Origin: Xanthobacteraceae bacterium
GTDB taxonomy: Bacteria; Pseudomonadota; Alphaproteobacteria; Rhizobiales; Xanthobacteraceae
DNA length: 13,774 nucleotides
Assembly (NCBI GenBank): GCA_030037185.1
Contig: JASHRR010000787.1
Location: 1 to 13,774, forward strand
Direction: 5' to 3'
Below the pieces are notes generated by a model. That model saw nothing but the letters and a program-made list of their open reading frames with translations. It was not told where the DNA came from and ran no database searches. Made by a program: the position numbers and the translations under genes. How positions within the stretch are numbered: the first letter of the stretch is position 1; each line of letters opens with the position of its first letter. This document shows, piece after piece, positions 6,984 through 13,774 of this stretch.

Positions 6984-7340
6984 GTGCGCATCATCATGTA
7001 TGCAGCGTTGATTGCTGCCCTATCGAGCCTGCCGCATACCGCATCGGCTTTCGATAACGGTCAATACAAAGATGTCCCCGACAATGTCCGTTCGTGGTTC
7101 AAGAGCGTCCGCAGCCCGCACGGCGTTCCTTGCTGCGATATGGCCGACGGCCATCGCACCGACTACGACATGCGGCCCGACGGCTATTGGGTACCGATCG
7201 CCGGCGAGATGAGACACGTGCCGCCTGAAGCGATCGTCTACAATGCCGGTAATCCGGTCGGCGAGGCGGTGGTCTGGTACGTGCGCCAAGGCGCCAACAC
7301 CTATTACATCCGTTGCTTCGTGCCGGGCGGCGGCGTGTGA
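6984..7340 (+). CDS. Small exported protein of a conserved unknown family
   Basis: From the GTG at 6984 the product has 118 residues. A short signal peptide (hydrophobic YAALIAALSSL, cleavage after TASA near residue 22) is followed by a compact domain with the block SPHGVPCCDMADGHRTDYDM (residues 44-63), then GYWVPI and a C-terminal IRCFVPG. I recall this pattern in small exported proteins of Bradyrhizobium and related bacteria with no known function. The paired cysteines C50-C51 with D52 and H57, and the distal C111, could bind a metal or form disulphides. GAGGA at 6973-6977 sits 6 nt before the GTG, which decides the start; the ATG at 6969 has no Shine-Dalgarno, and an ATG at 6996 would shorten the signal peptide. 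Confidence 0.75.
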   Translation: MRIIMYAALIAALSSLPHTASAFDNGQYKDVPDNVRSWFKSVRSPHGVPCCDMADGHRTDYDMRPDGYWVPIAGEMRHVPPEAIVYNAGNPVGEAVVWYVRQGANTYYIRCFVPGGGV

Positions 7341-7571
7341 TTGCGAGTGCCGGAGCGAGGATGATCGCGCGGGGAAAGCCCAGCGGCTAGGCGCCGGCGT
7401 CTCGCCCGCACATTCACGCCGGCGACGAGGCACTTTCCTCACCGGAAAGACCTCGCGCAGGACCGGCAGCTTTGGAGCGCAAGCGCGAGACGCTCCGAGC
7501 GACGGGCCATTGGAGCCGGATCATCAGTCGCAGGGCCGGCATGCCGGTTCCCTCGCTTGTCGCAGACGTCC

Positions 7572-7616
7572 CCACCCTGGTATGCATCCACCTTAAGGAC
7601 TGATGCACGAGGGTGG
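7572..7616 (+). promoter_or_regulatory. Inverted repeat that buries the ribosome binding site of the TcuA-like gene
   Basis: CCACCCT (7572-7578) pairs with AGGGTGG (7610-7616), and TGCATC (7583-7588) pairs with GATGCA (7602-7607). A 4+2-nt internal loop lies between them, giving 13 pairs. The terminal loop contains the 8-bp palindrome CCTTAAGG (7591-7598). The right arm is the Shine-Dalgarno region (GAGGG, 7609-7613) for the ATG at 7619. In RNA this would hide the ribosome binding site; in DNA it could be an operator for a dimer. Confidence 0.55.
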
Positions 7617-7618
7617 AA

Positions 7619-9100
7619 ATGACAAGCGAAGTGGCTGACGTGATCGTGGTGGGCGCCGGCAACGCGGCTTTCTGCGCCGCCTTGGCGGCGCGCGAGCAGG
7701 GCGCGTCCGTGCTGATGCTGGAGGCGGCACCAGAGGAGGAGTCCGGCGGCAATAGCCGGTTCACGGCAGGCTCGATCCGCGTCGTCTACAACGGCATCGA
7801 CGACATCAAGGCGCTCGTGCCCGATCTCACCGATCAGGAAAGCGCCACTACCGATTTCGGTACCTACACGCAGGACCAGTTCTTCGACGACATGGCGCGG
7901 GTCACCCAGGATCGCGCCGATCCCGACCTTGTCGAGGTTCTGGTGACGCGCTCGTTCGATACGCTGAAATGGATGACCGCGAAGGGCATCCGCCTGATCC
8001 CGATCTACGGGCGGCAGGCGTTCAAGATCGACGGCAGGTTCAAGTTCTGGGGCGGCCTGACGGTGGAGGCGGTCGGCGGCGGCCCGGGCCTCGTCAAGAT
8101 GCTGACCGACGCCGCGCTCAGGAACGGCATCAGGATTCGCTACGATTCCCGTGCGGTCGAACTCATCTATGAGCACGGCCGCGTCAACGGCGTGCGCATC
8201 CGAAAGGATGATGGCCTGCACGAGCTGCGCGCAAGGTCCGTGATCCTCGCCTGCGGTGGCTTCGAGGCGAACGCGGAAATGCGCACGCGCTATCTCGGCA
8301 GCGGCTGGGACCTCGCGAAGGTGCGCGGCAGCCGCTGGAACGCCGGCGACGGCATCCGCATGGCGCTTGAGATCGGCGCCAGCCCCGCCGGCAACTGGTC
8401 GGGCTGCCATGCCGTACAGTGGGAACGCAATGCCCCGGAGTTCGGCGACCTTGCGGTCGGTGACCAGTTCCAGAAGCATTCCTATCCGTTCTCCATCATG
8501 GTCAACGCCGACGGCAGGCGCTTCATCGACGAAGGTGCTGACTTTCGCAACTACACTTACGCCAAATATGGCCGCGTCGTGCTGGAGCAGCCCGGCCAGT
8601 TCGCCTGGCAGATTTTCGATCAAAAGGTGAAACACCTGCAGCGCGACGAATACCGCATCAAGCAGATCACCAAGGCGGTCGGCAACACCATCGAGGAGCT
8701 GGCCGGCAAGCTCGATGGCGTCAACGCCGCCGAGTTCATCAAGACCGCGGCGCAGTGGAACCAGGCGGTACGCACCGACATACCGTTCAATCCCAATATC
8801 AAGGACGGGCGATGCACCGAGCGCCTCGCCATCAACAAGAGCAATTGGGCAAACACGCTCGACGCGCCGCCCTACGAGGCCTACGCGGTAACCTGCGGCG
8901 TCACCTTCACGTTCGGGGGCCTGCGCATTACCACCGACGGTGAAGTCGTCAACACCGACTATCGGCCGATCCGTGGGCTTTATGCGGCGGGCGAACTGGT
9001 CGGCGGGCTGTTCTATTTCAACTATCCGGGCGGAACGGGCCTGATGGCCGGCTCGGTGTTCGGCCGTATCGCCGGCAATAGGGCGGGCAAGTCTGCGTGA
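7619..9100 (+). CDS. tcuA: FAD-dependent tricarballylate dehydrogenase TcuA-like flavoprotein
   Basis: The 493-residue protein belongs to the fumarate-reductase/succinate-dehydrogenase flavoprotein superfamily. It has the N-terminal dinucleotide fold (VIVVGAGNAAFCAALAA, residues 9-25, with a Glu at 35), GGNSRFT (43-49), the second FAD strand ILACGGFEAN (209-218), RRFIDEG (300-306) and the C-terminal FAD clamp GLYAAGELVGG (453-463) with NYPGGTGLMAGSVFGR (468-483). Length and the last block fit TcuA, which oxidises tricarballylate to cis-aconitate and passes electrons to TcuB. No TcuB, TcuC transporter or LysR-type TcuR is in the window, so another dicarboxylate or cyclic substrate is possible. 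I chose the ATG at 7619; the GTG at 7613 would add two residues. Confidence 0.82.
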   Translation: MTSEVADVIVVGAGNAAFCAALAAREQGASVLMLEAAPEEESGGNSRFTAGSIRVVYNGIDDIKALVPDLTDQESATTDFGTYTQDQFFDDMARVTQDRADPDLVEVLVTRSFDTLKWMTAKGIRLIPIYGRQAFKIDGRFKFWGGLTVEAVGGGPGLVKMLTDAALRNGIRIRYDSRAVELIYEHGRVNGVRIRKDDGLHELRARSVILACGGFEANAEMRTRYLGSGWDLAKVRGSRWNAGDGIRMALEIGASPAGNWSGCHAVQWERNAPEFGDLAVGDQFQKHSYPFSIMVNADGRRFIDEGADFRNYTYAKYGRVVLEQPGQFAWQIFDQKVKHLQRDEYRIKQITKAVGNTIEELAGKLDGVNAAEFIKTAAQWNQAVRTDIPFNPNIKDGRCTERLAINKSNWANTLDAPPYEAYAVTCGVTFTFGGLRITTDGEVVNTDYRPIRGLYAAGELVGGLFYFNYPGGTGLMAGSVFGRIAGNRAGKSA

Positions 9101-9504
9101 GGCTGACTGGCAGCTGACCGCCCGTGTCGTTTACGAGGCCCAGCTGTCGCCTGCACAACAGCGGAGATGGGCTCGACGAGCGACAAGGACCGGAAAACAG
9201 GCAGACGCTGGGACGCCGGGGGTGTCATGAGATCGCCGCGAAATCTTCGTGCGACGTCGGGCTGGGCTGGAGGCGTCCCATCAGTCCCCGAGGGTGGCTC
9301 GCCATAGACCTGCCAGTGCGTGCAGTCCAGCGGCGAGCCGGTCGAGTGAAACAAGCGGCGACGGTGAATTGAACAAGTCCCCAATCCACGGGCCTTTCTA
9401 ACACAAGCGGAGAGTCGCGGCAGGGCGGAATAATAGATTTGTAATCACGCGGTGGCTGAATCTGATGATTGCATTGAAAATGCCGTTCACTCCCAGAGCG
9501 TCCT
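9101..9504. other. Spacer between convergent genes, nothing recognised
   Basis: This 404-bp stretch separates the ends of the TcuA-like gene (plus) and the RING-domain gene (minus). The short open frames in it have no family character. I found no clear hairpin with a T-run for either transcript and no repeat. Confidence 0.5.
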
Positions 9505-12099
9505 TTATGAAAGCAGGTCGCTTGCGGCTAGCGAGGGCGTAACACGCTCGCCAAAGAGGGCGTACGCGCTGCTGCCATCCGGCAGGTCGACGTCTGCGCG
9601 ATAGAGCATGGCTATCACGGATGGGCCATCAAGCCGAGGAGGCCGAGAGCAAGGTTCGTCGGCATCGCCGCGGACGAGCCGGGAGTAAAAGGCTTCGACG
9701 GTCTCGTCCGGCCGGCGCACGAACCGGGAAAAGGTTTGCCCACGAATGAATACGCGCTGGCATCGAGCCGCCGCGTGCAGGAGCGCGAGGTGGAACATCG
9801 AGGTGCGCACGCCACTCGCGAAGTACATCATCAGCTCCGGGCAGATCTTGGTGATCGCCGCGTTTGAGTTCTCCACGTTGTTAAATTGGAACTGGCCCTT
9901 CGCATGCACGTCGAGCCAGTGGACGACATTCTCACGCAGGTCGAACACAAGAGGGAGAAAGACACCATTCTCGCCGTGCAGCGCAAACTTCAACTCGACG
10001 GTGCGCGGGTCGAAATGCTTCCCGGTCAGGTCATCGCGCAGCATCAGCCCTGCAAAGCCTCGCTCGAGAAGGCTGAATGGCATGCCGGCATAGTTGTTCA
10101 CGACCATAACGGCGTAGCGGACACCGGCAGCGAGCGCTTGATCACGATCGAGGTCGACGAACTCGCTCGCACCATCCGGCCAGGGCCCGGCGCGCAGATC
10201 TCCCGCACTCTGAGCGATTAATGCGCCATTCGAGCCCCTTGCCTGCAGCTGGTAGTACGAGCACACCCCAACATACCGCCACGATTCATCATAGAGCCCG
10301 ATCGATAAGTCGAGATCTGTCGTGGATCCATTTTCGGGCTGGCACCAGTGGAGGAACAGGCGAACCAGTTTCCCCGCCGGAACCTGTAGGCGAGAGCCAC
10401 GCGGCAACGAAACCGCCGACCGGCTCGCCGTTCTCTCGTTGAACGGCACAATAATCGTCCGAAGCCCTTCGTCGATCAGGCAATCAACAAATGCAGGCTT
10501 GGCCGAGAAGCGACGCAGAAGCTCCGCCTCGATTGCCTGAACGACCGCCTCTATCGTTTGGCGGGGAAGGGCGGGACGTTGATCGTAGCTCGACACCCCC
10601 TTCGCGACACGACCCTTCGGCCAGTAGACGCGCAGGCGCGCCTTCTCGGCACGCGCGCGAAGATGGCTGGTCAACGTGACAAGCACTGGCGTCGGCATAA
10701 GAGGCATCTTGCTCGTGAAGGTGGCAATCACCCGCCCCCGGGCCGTCGTGGTGCCCGACACGCGGAGCGCGTAATCGAGGCGGCGTGCCAACTCGCCGGG
10801 CCGCTCCGCGAGAACCGAAAGCATTGTGTCGGTGTCCTTTTGCCGGATCGCCTGTTCGAACCTCGCGGACCAACTCTGAAAAGGGGGGGCCGGCGTTCCG
10901 TCCGGAGCCTTCTTGCGCACGATTTGTAACGCGCGCGCCACGTTCGGAAACCTTGCTGCGTACTCGTGAGGATGGAGGAATTCGCCGACCCAAACCCAAT
11001 AGGACCGGTGGCGCAGCATGTCCTCAACGAGGCGATCGGGATCCAGTCCTTCCAGCACACCGAGCAATGCACGGCGAAGGGGGCGCGACAGTTTGGCGGT
11101 TTTGAAGCGCGAAACGCGTAAGGGAATCGTGGTCGTCTTGCGACGGGGCTGCGGCGGGGCTGCGTCAAATAGCTCGGCGATGCGTCCCCAGAATCCGCTC
11201 CGAGCCTCAAGCTGCCCGACGGTCTTAAACACCGTTTCGCGAAGAAGGGAGCCGTCGGTTCCAGAAAGGACCGCGATGAACCGGAGCACATCAGTGGCGG
11301 TCGTCATGAAGCGCCTTGCGTGGGGAAGAACGTCGGAGGGGTCGCAGGCCTTGAAGAGCGTGCCAAAGACGATCGCTACGTTTTGGCGTACCGGGATCGT
11401 CTGCGGCAACCAAGAGAGAACCTGTACTTTGTATTCCTCGAGGATGCTTACGAGCCCATCCCGATCAGCGGGCGACAGCGCCTGCTTGCGCTCGCCCAGG
11501 CTCACGAAGAAGGCCCTGGCTTCGTCGAGCTCATTCTCGCCGAGATCGATAAGCCTGAAAACGACGTTCTCCGACGGGACGCCTGCTGCCGGGTCCGGGC
11601 GAAAAAATGGGGAGGCGTAATCGACACGGTGCTCGCATACGGGACATGCGCTGTAGTTCGAGCCATCGAAACACTGATCGCAGACCACGTGACGGCAAGG
11701 GTCCAGCACGTGGGTCGTACTCTTCCTCCTGCAAAAGAGGCATGGCTGCCCTTCTGCTTGCAGGAAGTGAACAAGAACCTTCTTCCACCACAGTTCGAGG
11801 GTGTCGCTCGGAACTCCGTCTGGAAAACGGCGGAACAGAGGCTTGTGCTTGCGGTCACCGCCGACCTGCGCCAGCAGAGTGGAGAGTGCCCATGCTCGAA
11901 AGGCCACGAGTTCGTCGAGCGATGACACTGCGAGGCGTGCGCGGAGTCGGGACGACAAGACATACCCGACGCCGGCAAGCTCGAGCTCGACAGCCCGCAC
12001 ATGCTCCTCCGACAACGGTTTGCCCTTCGACGAGACGAAGGCAACGCCTCGCCGCGTGAGGAGCAGATCGCGGACGGTGGGGCCCTTCTCGCTACTCAT
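9505..12099 (-). CDS. RING-finger protein with TerD-like C-terminal domain (MXAN_6230/SCO0854-like)
   Basis: From the ATG at 12099 the product has 864 residues. A complete C3HC4 RING lies at 120-155: C120, C123, C135, H137, C140, C143, C152, C155, with the classic CRHVVCDQC centre. Residues about 190-540 are mainly helical (FMTTATDVLRFIAVLSG, LSRPLRRALLGVLEGLDPDR). Residues about 560-735 look like a TerD domain: SLPRGSRLQV, the Asp pair TDLDLSIGLYD (D595, D597) that binds calcium in TerD, SAGDLRAG, GASEFVDLD and VRYAVMVVNNYAG. RING folds act as ubiquitin ligases in eukaryotes; activity in bacteria is unproven. I recall an NCBI family name MXAN_6230/SCO0854 RING-domain protein fitting this plan. 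No E1, E2 or ubiquitin-like gene is visible. A start at 12204 would add 35 residues but would run through the leader hairpin. Confidence 0.85.
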   Translation of the reverse strand: MSSEKGPTVRDLLLTRRGVAFVSSKGKPLSEEHVRAVELELAGVGYVLSSRLRARLAVSSLDELVAFRAWALSTLLAQVGGDRKHKPLFRRFPDGVPSDTLELWWKKVLVHFLQAEGQPCLFCRRKSTTHVLDPCRHVVCDQCFDGSNYSACPVCEHRVDYASPFFRPDPAAGVPSENVVFRLIDLGENELDEARAFFVSLGERKQALSPADRDGLVSILEEYKVQVLSWLPQTIPVRQNVAIVFGTLFKACDPSDVLPHARRFMTTATDVLRFIAVLSGTDGSLLRETVFKTVGQLEARSGFWGRIAELFDAAPPQPRRKTTTIPLRVSRFKTAKLSRPLRRALLGVLEGLDPDRLVEDMLRHRSYWVWVGEFLHPHEYAARFPNVARALQIVRKKAPDGTPAPPFQSWSARFEQAIRQKDTDTMLSVLAERPGELARRLDYALRVSGTTTARGRVIATFTSKMPLMPTPVLVTLTSHLRARAEKARLRVYWPKGRVAKGVSSYDQRPALPRQTIEAVVQAIEAELLRRFSAKPAFVDCLIDEGLRTIIVPFNERTASRSAVSLPRGSRLQVPAGKLVRLFLHWCQPENGSTTDLDLSIGLYDESWRYVGVCSYYQLQARGSNGALIAQSAGDLRAGPWPDGASEFVDLDRDQALAAGVRYAVMVVNNYAGMPFSLLERGFAGLMLRDDLTGKHFDPRTVELKFALHGENGVFLPLVFDLRENVVHWLDVHAKGQFQFNNVENSNAAITKICPELMMYFASGVRTSMFHLALLHAAARCQRVFIRGQTFSRFVRRPDETVEAFYSRLVRGDADEPCSRPPRLDGPSVIAMLYRADVDLPDGSSAYALFGERVTPSLAASDLLS

Positions 12100-12513
12100 C
12101 GCCAGCCACAAAAGGAAAATGGGAGGAAATCGCCCAGGCTGTTTTCGAATGAGAAGGAAGCCTGGGCTCAGCCTCCCGAGGTTGAATTTACCACGATCGA
12201 CCATGCGTGCCAAACGCAACGCGCTCGTTCCCTGCGCTCAGCAAAGCGTTGAGAGCGATAGTGCTCACGCGCAGCCGATGCCGTTGCCGACCCCTTGCAT
12301 TTGCTTTGACGGCCGGAAATGGGGACGGGCAGGAACCGCACTGGCCGAAGTCGCGCGGACCACCCCAATTCATGTTGCGCAGATCGAGACTGCCCGGCTC
12401 CGTGATGTTCGTGACGACGCATCTTGCGGCCCGCCCGGTGCAACAAGCTGTTGCCGAACGGCTAACGCGATCGATTGGTCGGCGCCATGCCCGTGCGGCC
12501 GGGGCTGGCGACG
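12100..12513. other. Leader and promoter region of the RING-domain gene
   Basis: No supported gene lies in these 414 bp. On the minus strand it lies between the small membrane protein's stop and the RING-protein start, and it contains the leader hairpin at 12121-12177. In-frame extensions of the RING-protein frame upstream of 12099 exist (ATG 12204, TTG 12219) but lack Shine-Dalgarno support and family-like sequence. Confidence 0.5.
12108..12177 (-). terminator. Two-tier hairpin with T-rich tail in the RING-gene leader (terminator or attenuator)
   Basis: Read on the minus strand, GGGAGG (12177-12172) pairs with CCTCCC (12126-12121), and CCCAGGCT (12166-12159) pairs with AGCCTGGG (12140-12133). 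That gives 14 pairs in two tiers around an 18-nt loop, and ATTTTCCTTTTG (12120-12109) follows. This is the form of an intrinsic terminator, although the T-run is broken by CC. It ends 9 nt before the start codon, so it may end transcription from upstream or act as an attenuator. Confidence 0.5.
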
Positions 12514-12738
12514 TCAGATCCCTCGATGCGATTGCTTTAAAGCCTCATTTATCAAAACTATCAAAACCAACAAAAGGGCAATAATAACAGAAACCCATGG
12601 CGGCGCGCTCCAAAAGATCGAAAATAGAGAGATACCGAGAAGACCGGCCCCGATGACAAATACGGAAACCCAAAATACGTTACGTAACGTTCGTCTTAAT
12701 GCATGCTGATCTTGCTCCGGCGTCCAATTGTTACGCAT
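12514..12738 (-). CDS. Small two-helix membrane protein
   Basis: The 74 residues from the ATG at 12738 give a polar N-terminus (RNNWTPEQDQHALRRTLRN), two hydrophobic helices (about 21-43 and 47-65) joined by a short SAPPW turn, and a charged tail ending KQSHRGI. The topology suggests a helical hairpin in the inner membrane. I do not recognise the family. The 3' half of the gene is clearly richer in A/T than its surroundings, which suggests a different history. The start is uncertain: none of the in-frame candidates (12738, 12753, 12768, 12837) has a strong Shine-Dalgarno. It lies upstream of the RING-domain gene on the same strand, 414 bp away, and could share its transcript only if the leader hairpin is read through. 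Confidence 0.6.
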   Translation of the reverse strand: MRNNWTPEQDQHALRRTLRNVFWVSVFVIGAGLLGISLFSIFWSAPPWVSVIIALLLVLIVLINEALKQSHRGI

Positions 12739-12808
12739 ACCCGCACTACCCATCGCCGCTCTTGCCATCCTTGACCGGCCGCCACGATGTGCCGCAATCA
12801 CAGTTCGA

Positions 12809-12952
12809 TTAGGGAGCGCCCGGTCGCATATCTTCAAACAAGCGAAGTGAGGACAAAGCCACCGAGAAGCATGTCATCGTGATTGTGCGCAAAGACTGGA
12901 CCGACAGTGCGCCGGCGACTAAACCAAGCAATCCGACGGTGGCGTAATTCAT
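12809..12952 (-). CDS. Tiny membrane-peptide ORF, possibly frameshifted
   Basis: From the ATG at 12952 the frame gives 47 residues beginning MNYATVGLLGLVAGAL, a good membrane-helix start. AGGGAGA lies 6 nt before the ATG, one of the strongest Shine-Dalgarno sequences in the window. After residue 17 the sequence becomes less protein-like (VQSLRTITMT and onward). A neighbouring frame over the same bases reads VGPVFAHNHDDMLLGGFVLT and ends SLV at 12834, which looks like a second helix. The original gene may therefore be about 41 residues with a frameshift near 12900. Function is unknown. It precedes the two-helix protein on the same strand. Confidence 0.5.
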   Translation of the reverse strand: MNYATVGLLGLVAGALSVQSLRTITMTCFSVALSSLRLFEDMRPGAP

Positions 12953-13774
12953 GACACTCTCCCTGGCCGCCGCGCCTGCCGCCGTCCCCCCCGGCGAGCG
13001 CGGCCTGGCGGTGGGCTTGGCCTGCTTGCGCGAGGCGGGGTTGCTGGCGGCCGACACGGCTGGCATGGCGCTGGCAGCGCGTAAGCGAACGCCGGCCGCC
13101 CTTCATTGGTAAACCCTACCCCGAATCGGCGCCGCCCCCAACCTTGCCGCGCGCGAACCCGCGCAGACGATGAAGGCCAGTCCGACAGGGCCGGCTTTGA
13201 CGCAGACCGCCTGGATGTGCGCACCAGCGATCAGGCCGCACCAGGTGGCCGACGTCGTTACTAAGCCTGCGGCGGGGGCGTCGCCTGTGGCAAATCGACA
13301 AGGCCGGCCGCTCGCCAGGGTCCCGCTGGCTCGTATTCCAGCTTGTCGGCTTGGCTGGCTCGGGCATTCTTGCCATGCGGGAAGTATCGACCGCGAGCTA
13401 TGCAGGCTCAATCCGGCTGAAAGCCCGTGGCCGTCGGTGGAGAGCCCGGTAGGGCCGAGGCGGCGTTGCACACTGGCGCCGGCCTCACCCAGCGGCCGGC
13501 GCGCAGGCCGCACCGGCAAATTTTGAACGGAAGGCTGCGCTGATAGGGCTTCAGCGGCAACGGCCTGCGCGCGACAAGCTTCGAGCGGGGTCGACCGGGC
13601 CCAGTGATGGCGCGGCCGAGGACTGAGTGCGAGCGTCGGGGTTGTCGTGTTGTCCCTTCCGGCGCCAATGAGGCGCCCTAACGTCCGGCGCGTAAAGCCG
13701 TCGACGAACGCGGTTGCTTCGGTAGCTCCGAACGCAGTGCCGGCAAGCGATGGGACTGCCCGGCACTGTTGCGT
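12953..13774. other. Gene-poor right end with one minus-strand frame open to the edge
   Basis: No recognisable protein was found in this 822-bp stretch. One minus-strand frame has no stop from the window edge (13774) to the TGA at 13103, about 224 codons. Its product is rich in Ala, Arg, Pro and Ser, with a more protein-like end (CGLIAGAHIQAVCVKAGPVG then LAFIVCAGS). In GC-rich DNA such frames often arise by chance, so I do not call it as a gene. An inverted repeat, GGCGCC twice with AATGA plus one base between (13661-13677), lies near the edge. Confidence 0.4.

Noticed and set aside
7439..8635. 398-codon minus-strand open frame
   Set aside because: It is antisense to the TcuA-like gene. Its Asp/Val/Ala/Arg-rich product mirrors the sense codons.
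12100..12219. Upstream starts (TTG 12219, ATG 12204) for the RING protein
   Set aside because: No Shine-Dalgarno, and the added residues run through the leader inverted repeat. The family-like N-terminus begins after 12099.
12951..13112. Short plus-strand ORF beginning MTLSLAAAPAAV
   Set aside because: It overlaps the strongly initiated minus-strand ORF start, has no Shine-Dalgarno and is low-complexity Ala/Leu.
1..13774. CRISPR arrays, tRNAs, rRNAs, insertion sequences, attachment sites, replication origin
   Set aside because: I saw no regularly spaced repeats, no tRNA-like cloverleaf with CCA end, no transposase and no iteron or DnaA-box cluster.

Overview
The window reads as chromosome of a GC-rich alphaproteobacterium, most likely a Bradyrhizobium/Rhodopseudomonas-type member of the Hyphomicrobiales. 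The reasons are the strong G/C preference at third codon positions, the many small Bradyrhizobium-style conserved proteins standing alone, and the loose packing with long GC-rich spacers. This placement is an inference from style; there is no rRNA or other marker gene. No tRNA, rRNA, CRISPR array, transposase or integrase was seen.

Layout, left to right. Positions 1-186 hold the C-terminal part of a Rieske [2Fe-2S] ferredoxin cut by the window edge. A small zinc-ribbon protein faces it on the minus strand (283-519). About 700 bp without a convincing gene follows, holding three perfect 8-bp inverted repeats. Next come an RpiR-type regulator with an HTH and a SIS domain (1222-2142), a 79-residue protein (2294-2533) and an exported metallophosphoesterase (2659-3954). 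A 554-bp hairpin-rich spacer leads to a NodU/CmcH/TobZ-type O-carbamoyltransferase (4509-6245), which ends 7 bp from a convergent small acidic-tailed protein (6253-6522, minus). A small exported protein of a conserved unknown family (6984-7340) precedes a flavoprotein that looks like tricarballylate dehydrogenase TcuA (7619-9100). The ribosome binding site of the TcuA-like gene is buried in a strong inverted repeat.

The most unusual part lies on the minus strand from 12952 to 9505. An 864-residue protein (9505-12099) carries a complete C3HC4 RING finger near its N-terminus and a TerD-like domain near its C-terminus, joined by a largely helical middle region. It resembles the family I recall being named MXAN_6230/SCO0854 RING-domain proteins. 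Its leader contains a two-tier inverted repeat followed by a T-rich run, in the form of a terminator or attenuator. Upstream of it on the same strand are a short two-helix membrane protein in visibly A/T-richer DNA (12514-12738) and a tiny membrane-peptide ORF with a strong Shine-Dalgarno (12809-12952) that may be frameshifted. The last 800 bp hold nothing convincing, only an uninterrupted minus-strand open frame running off the edge.

Apart from possible co-transcription of 12952-9505, the genes do not form one pathway. The regulator, carbamoyltransferase and TcuA-like enzyme all lack their usual partners here. The best candidate for undescribed biology is the RING/TerD-like protein with its leader hairpin and small membrane neighbours.
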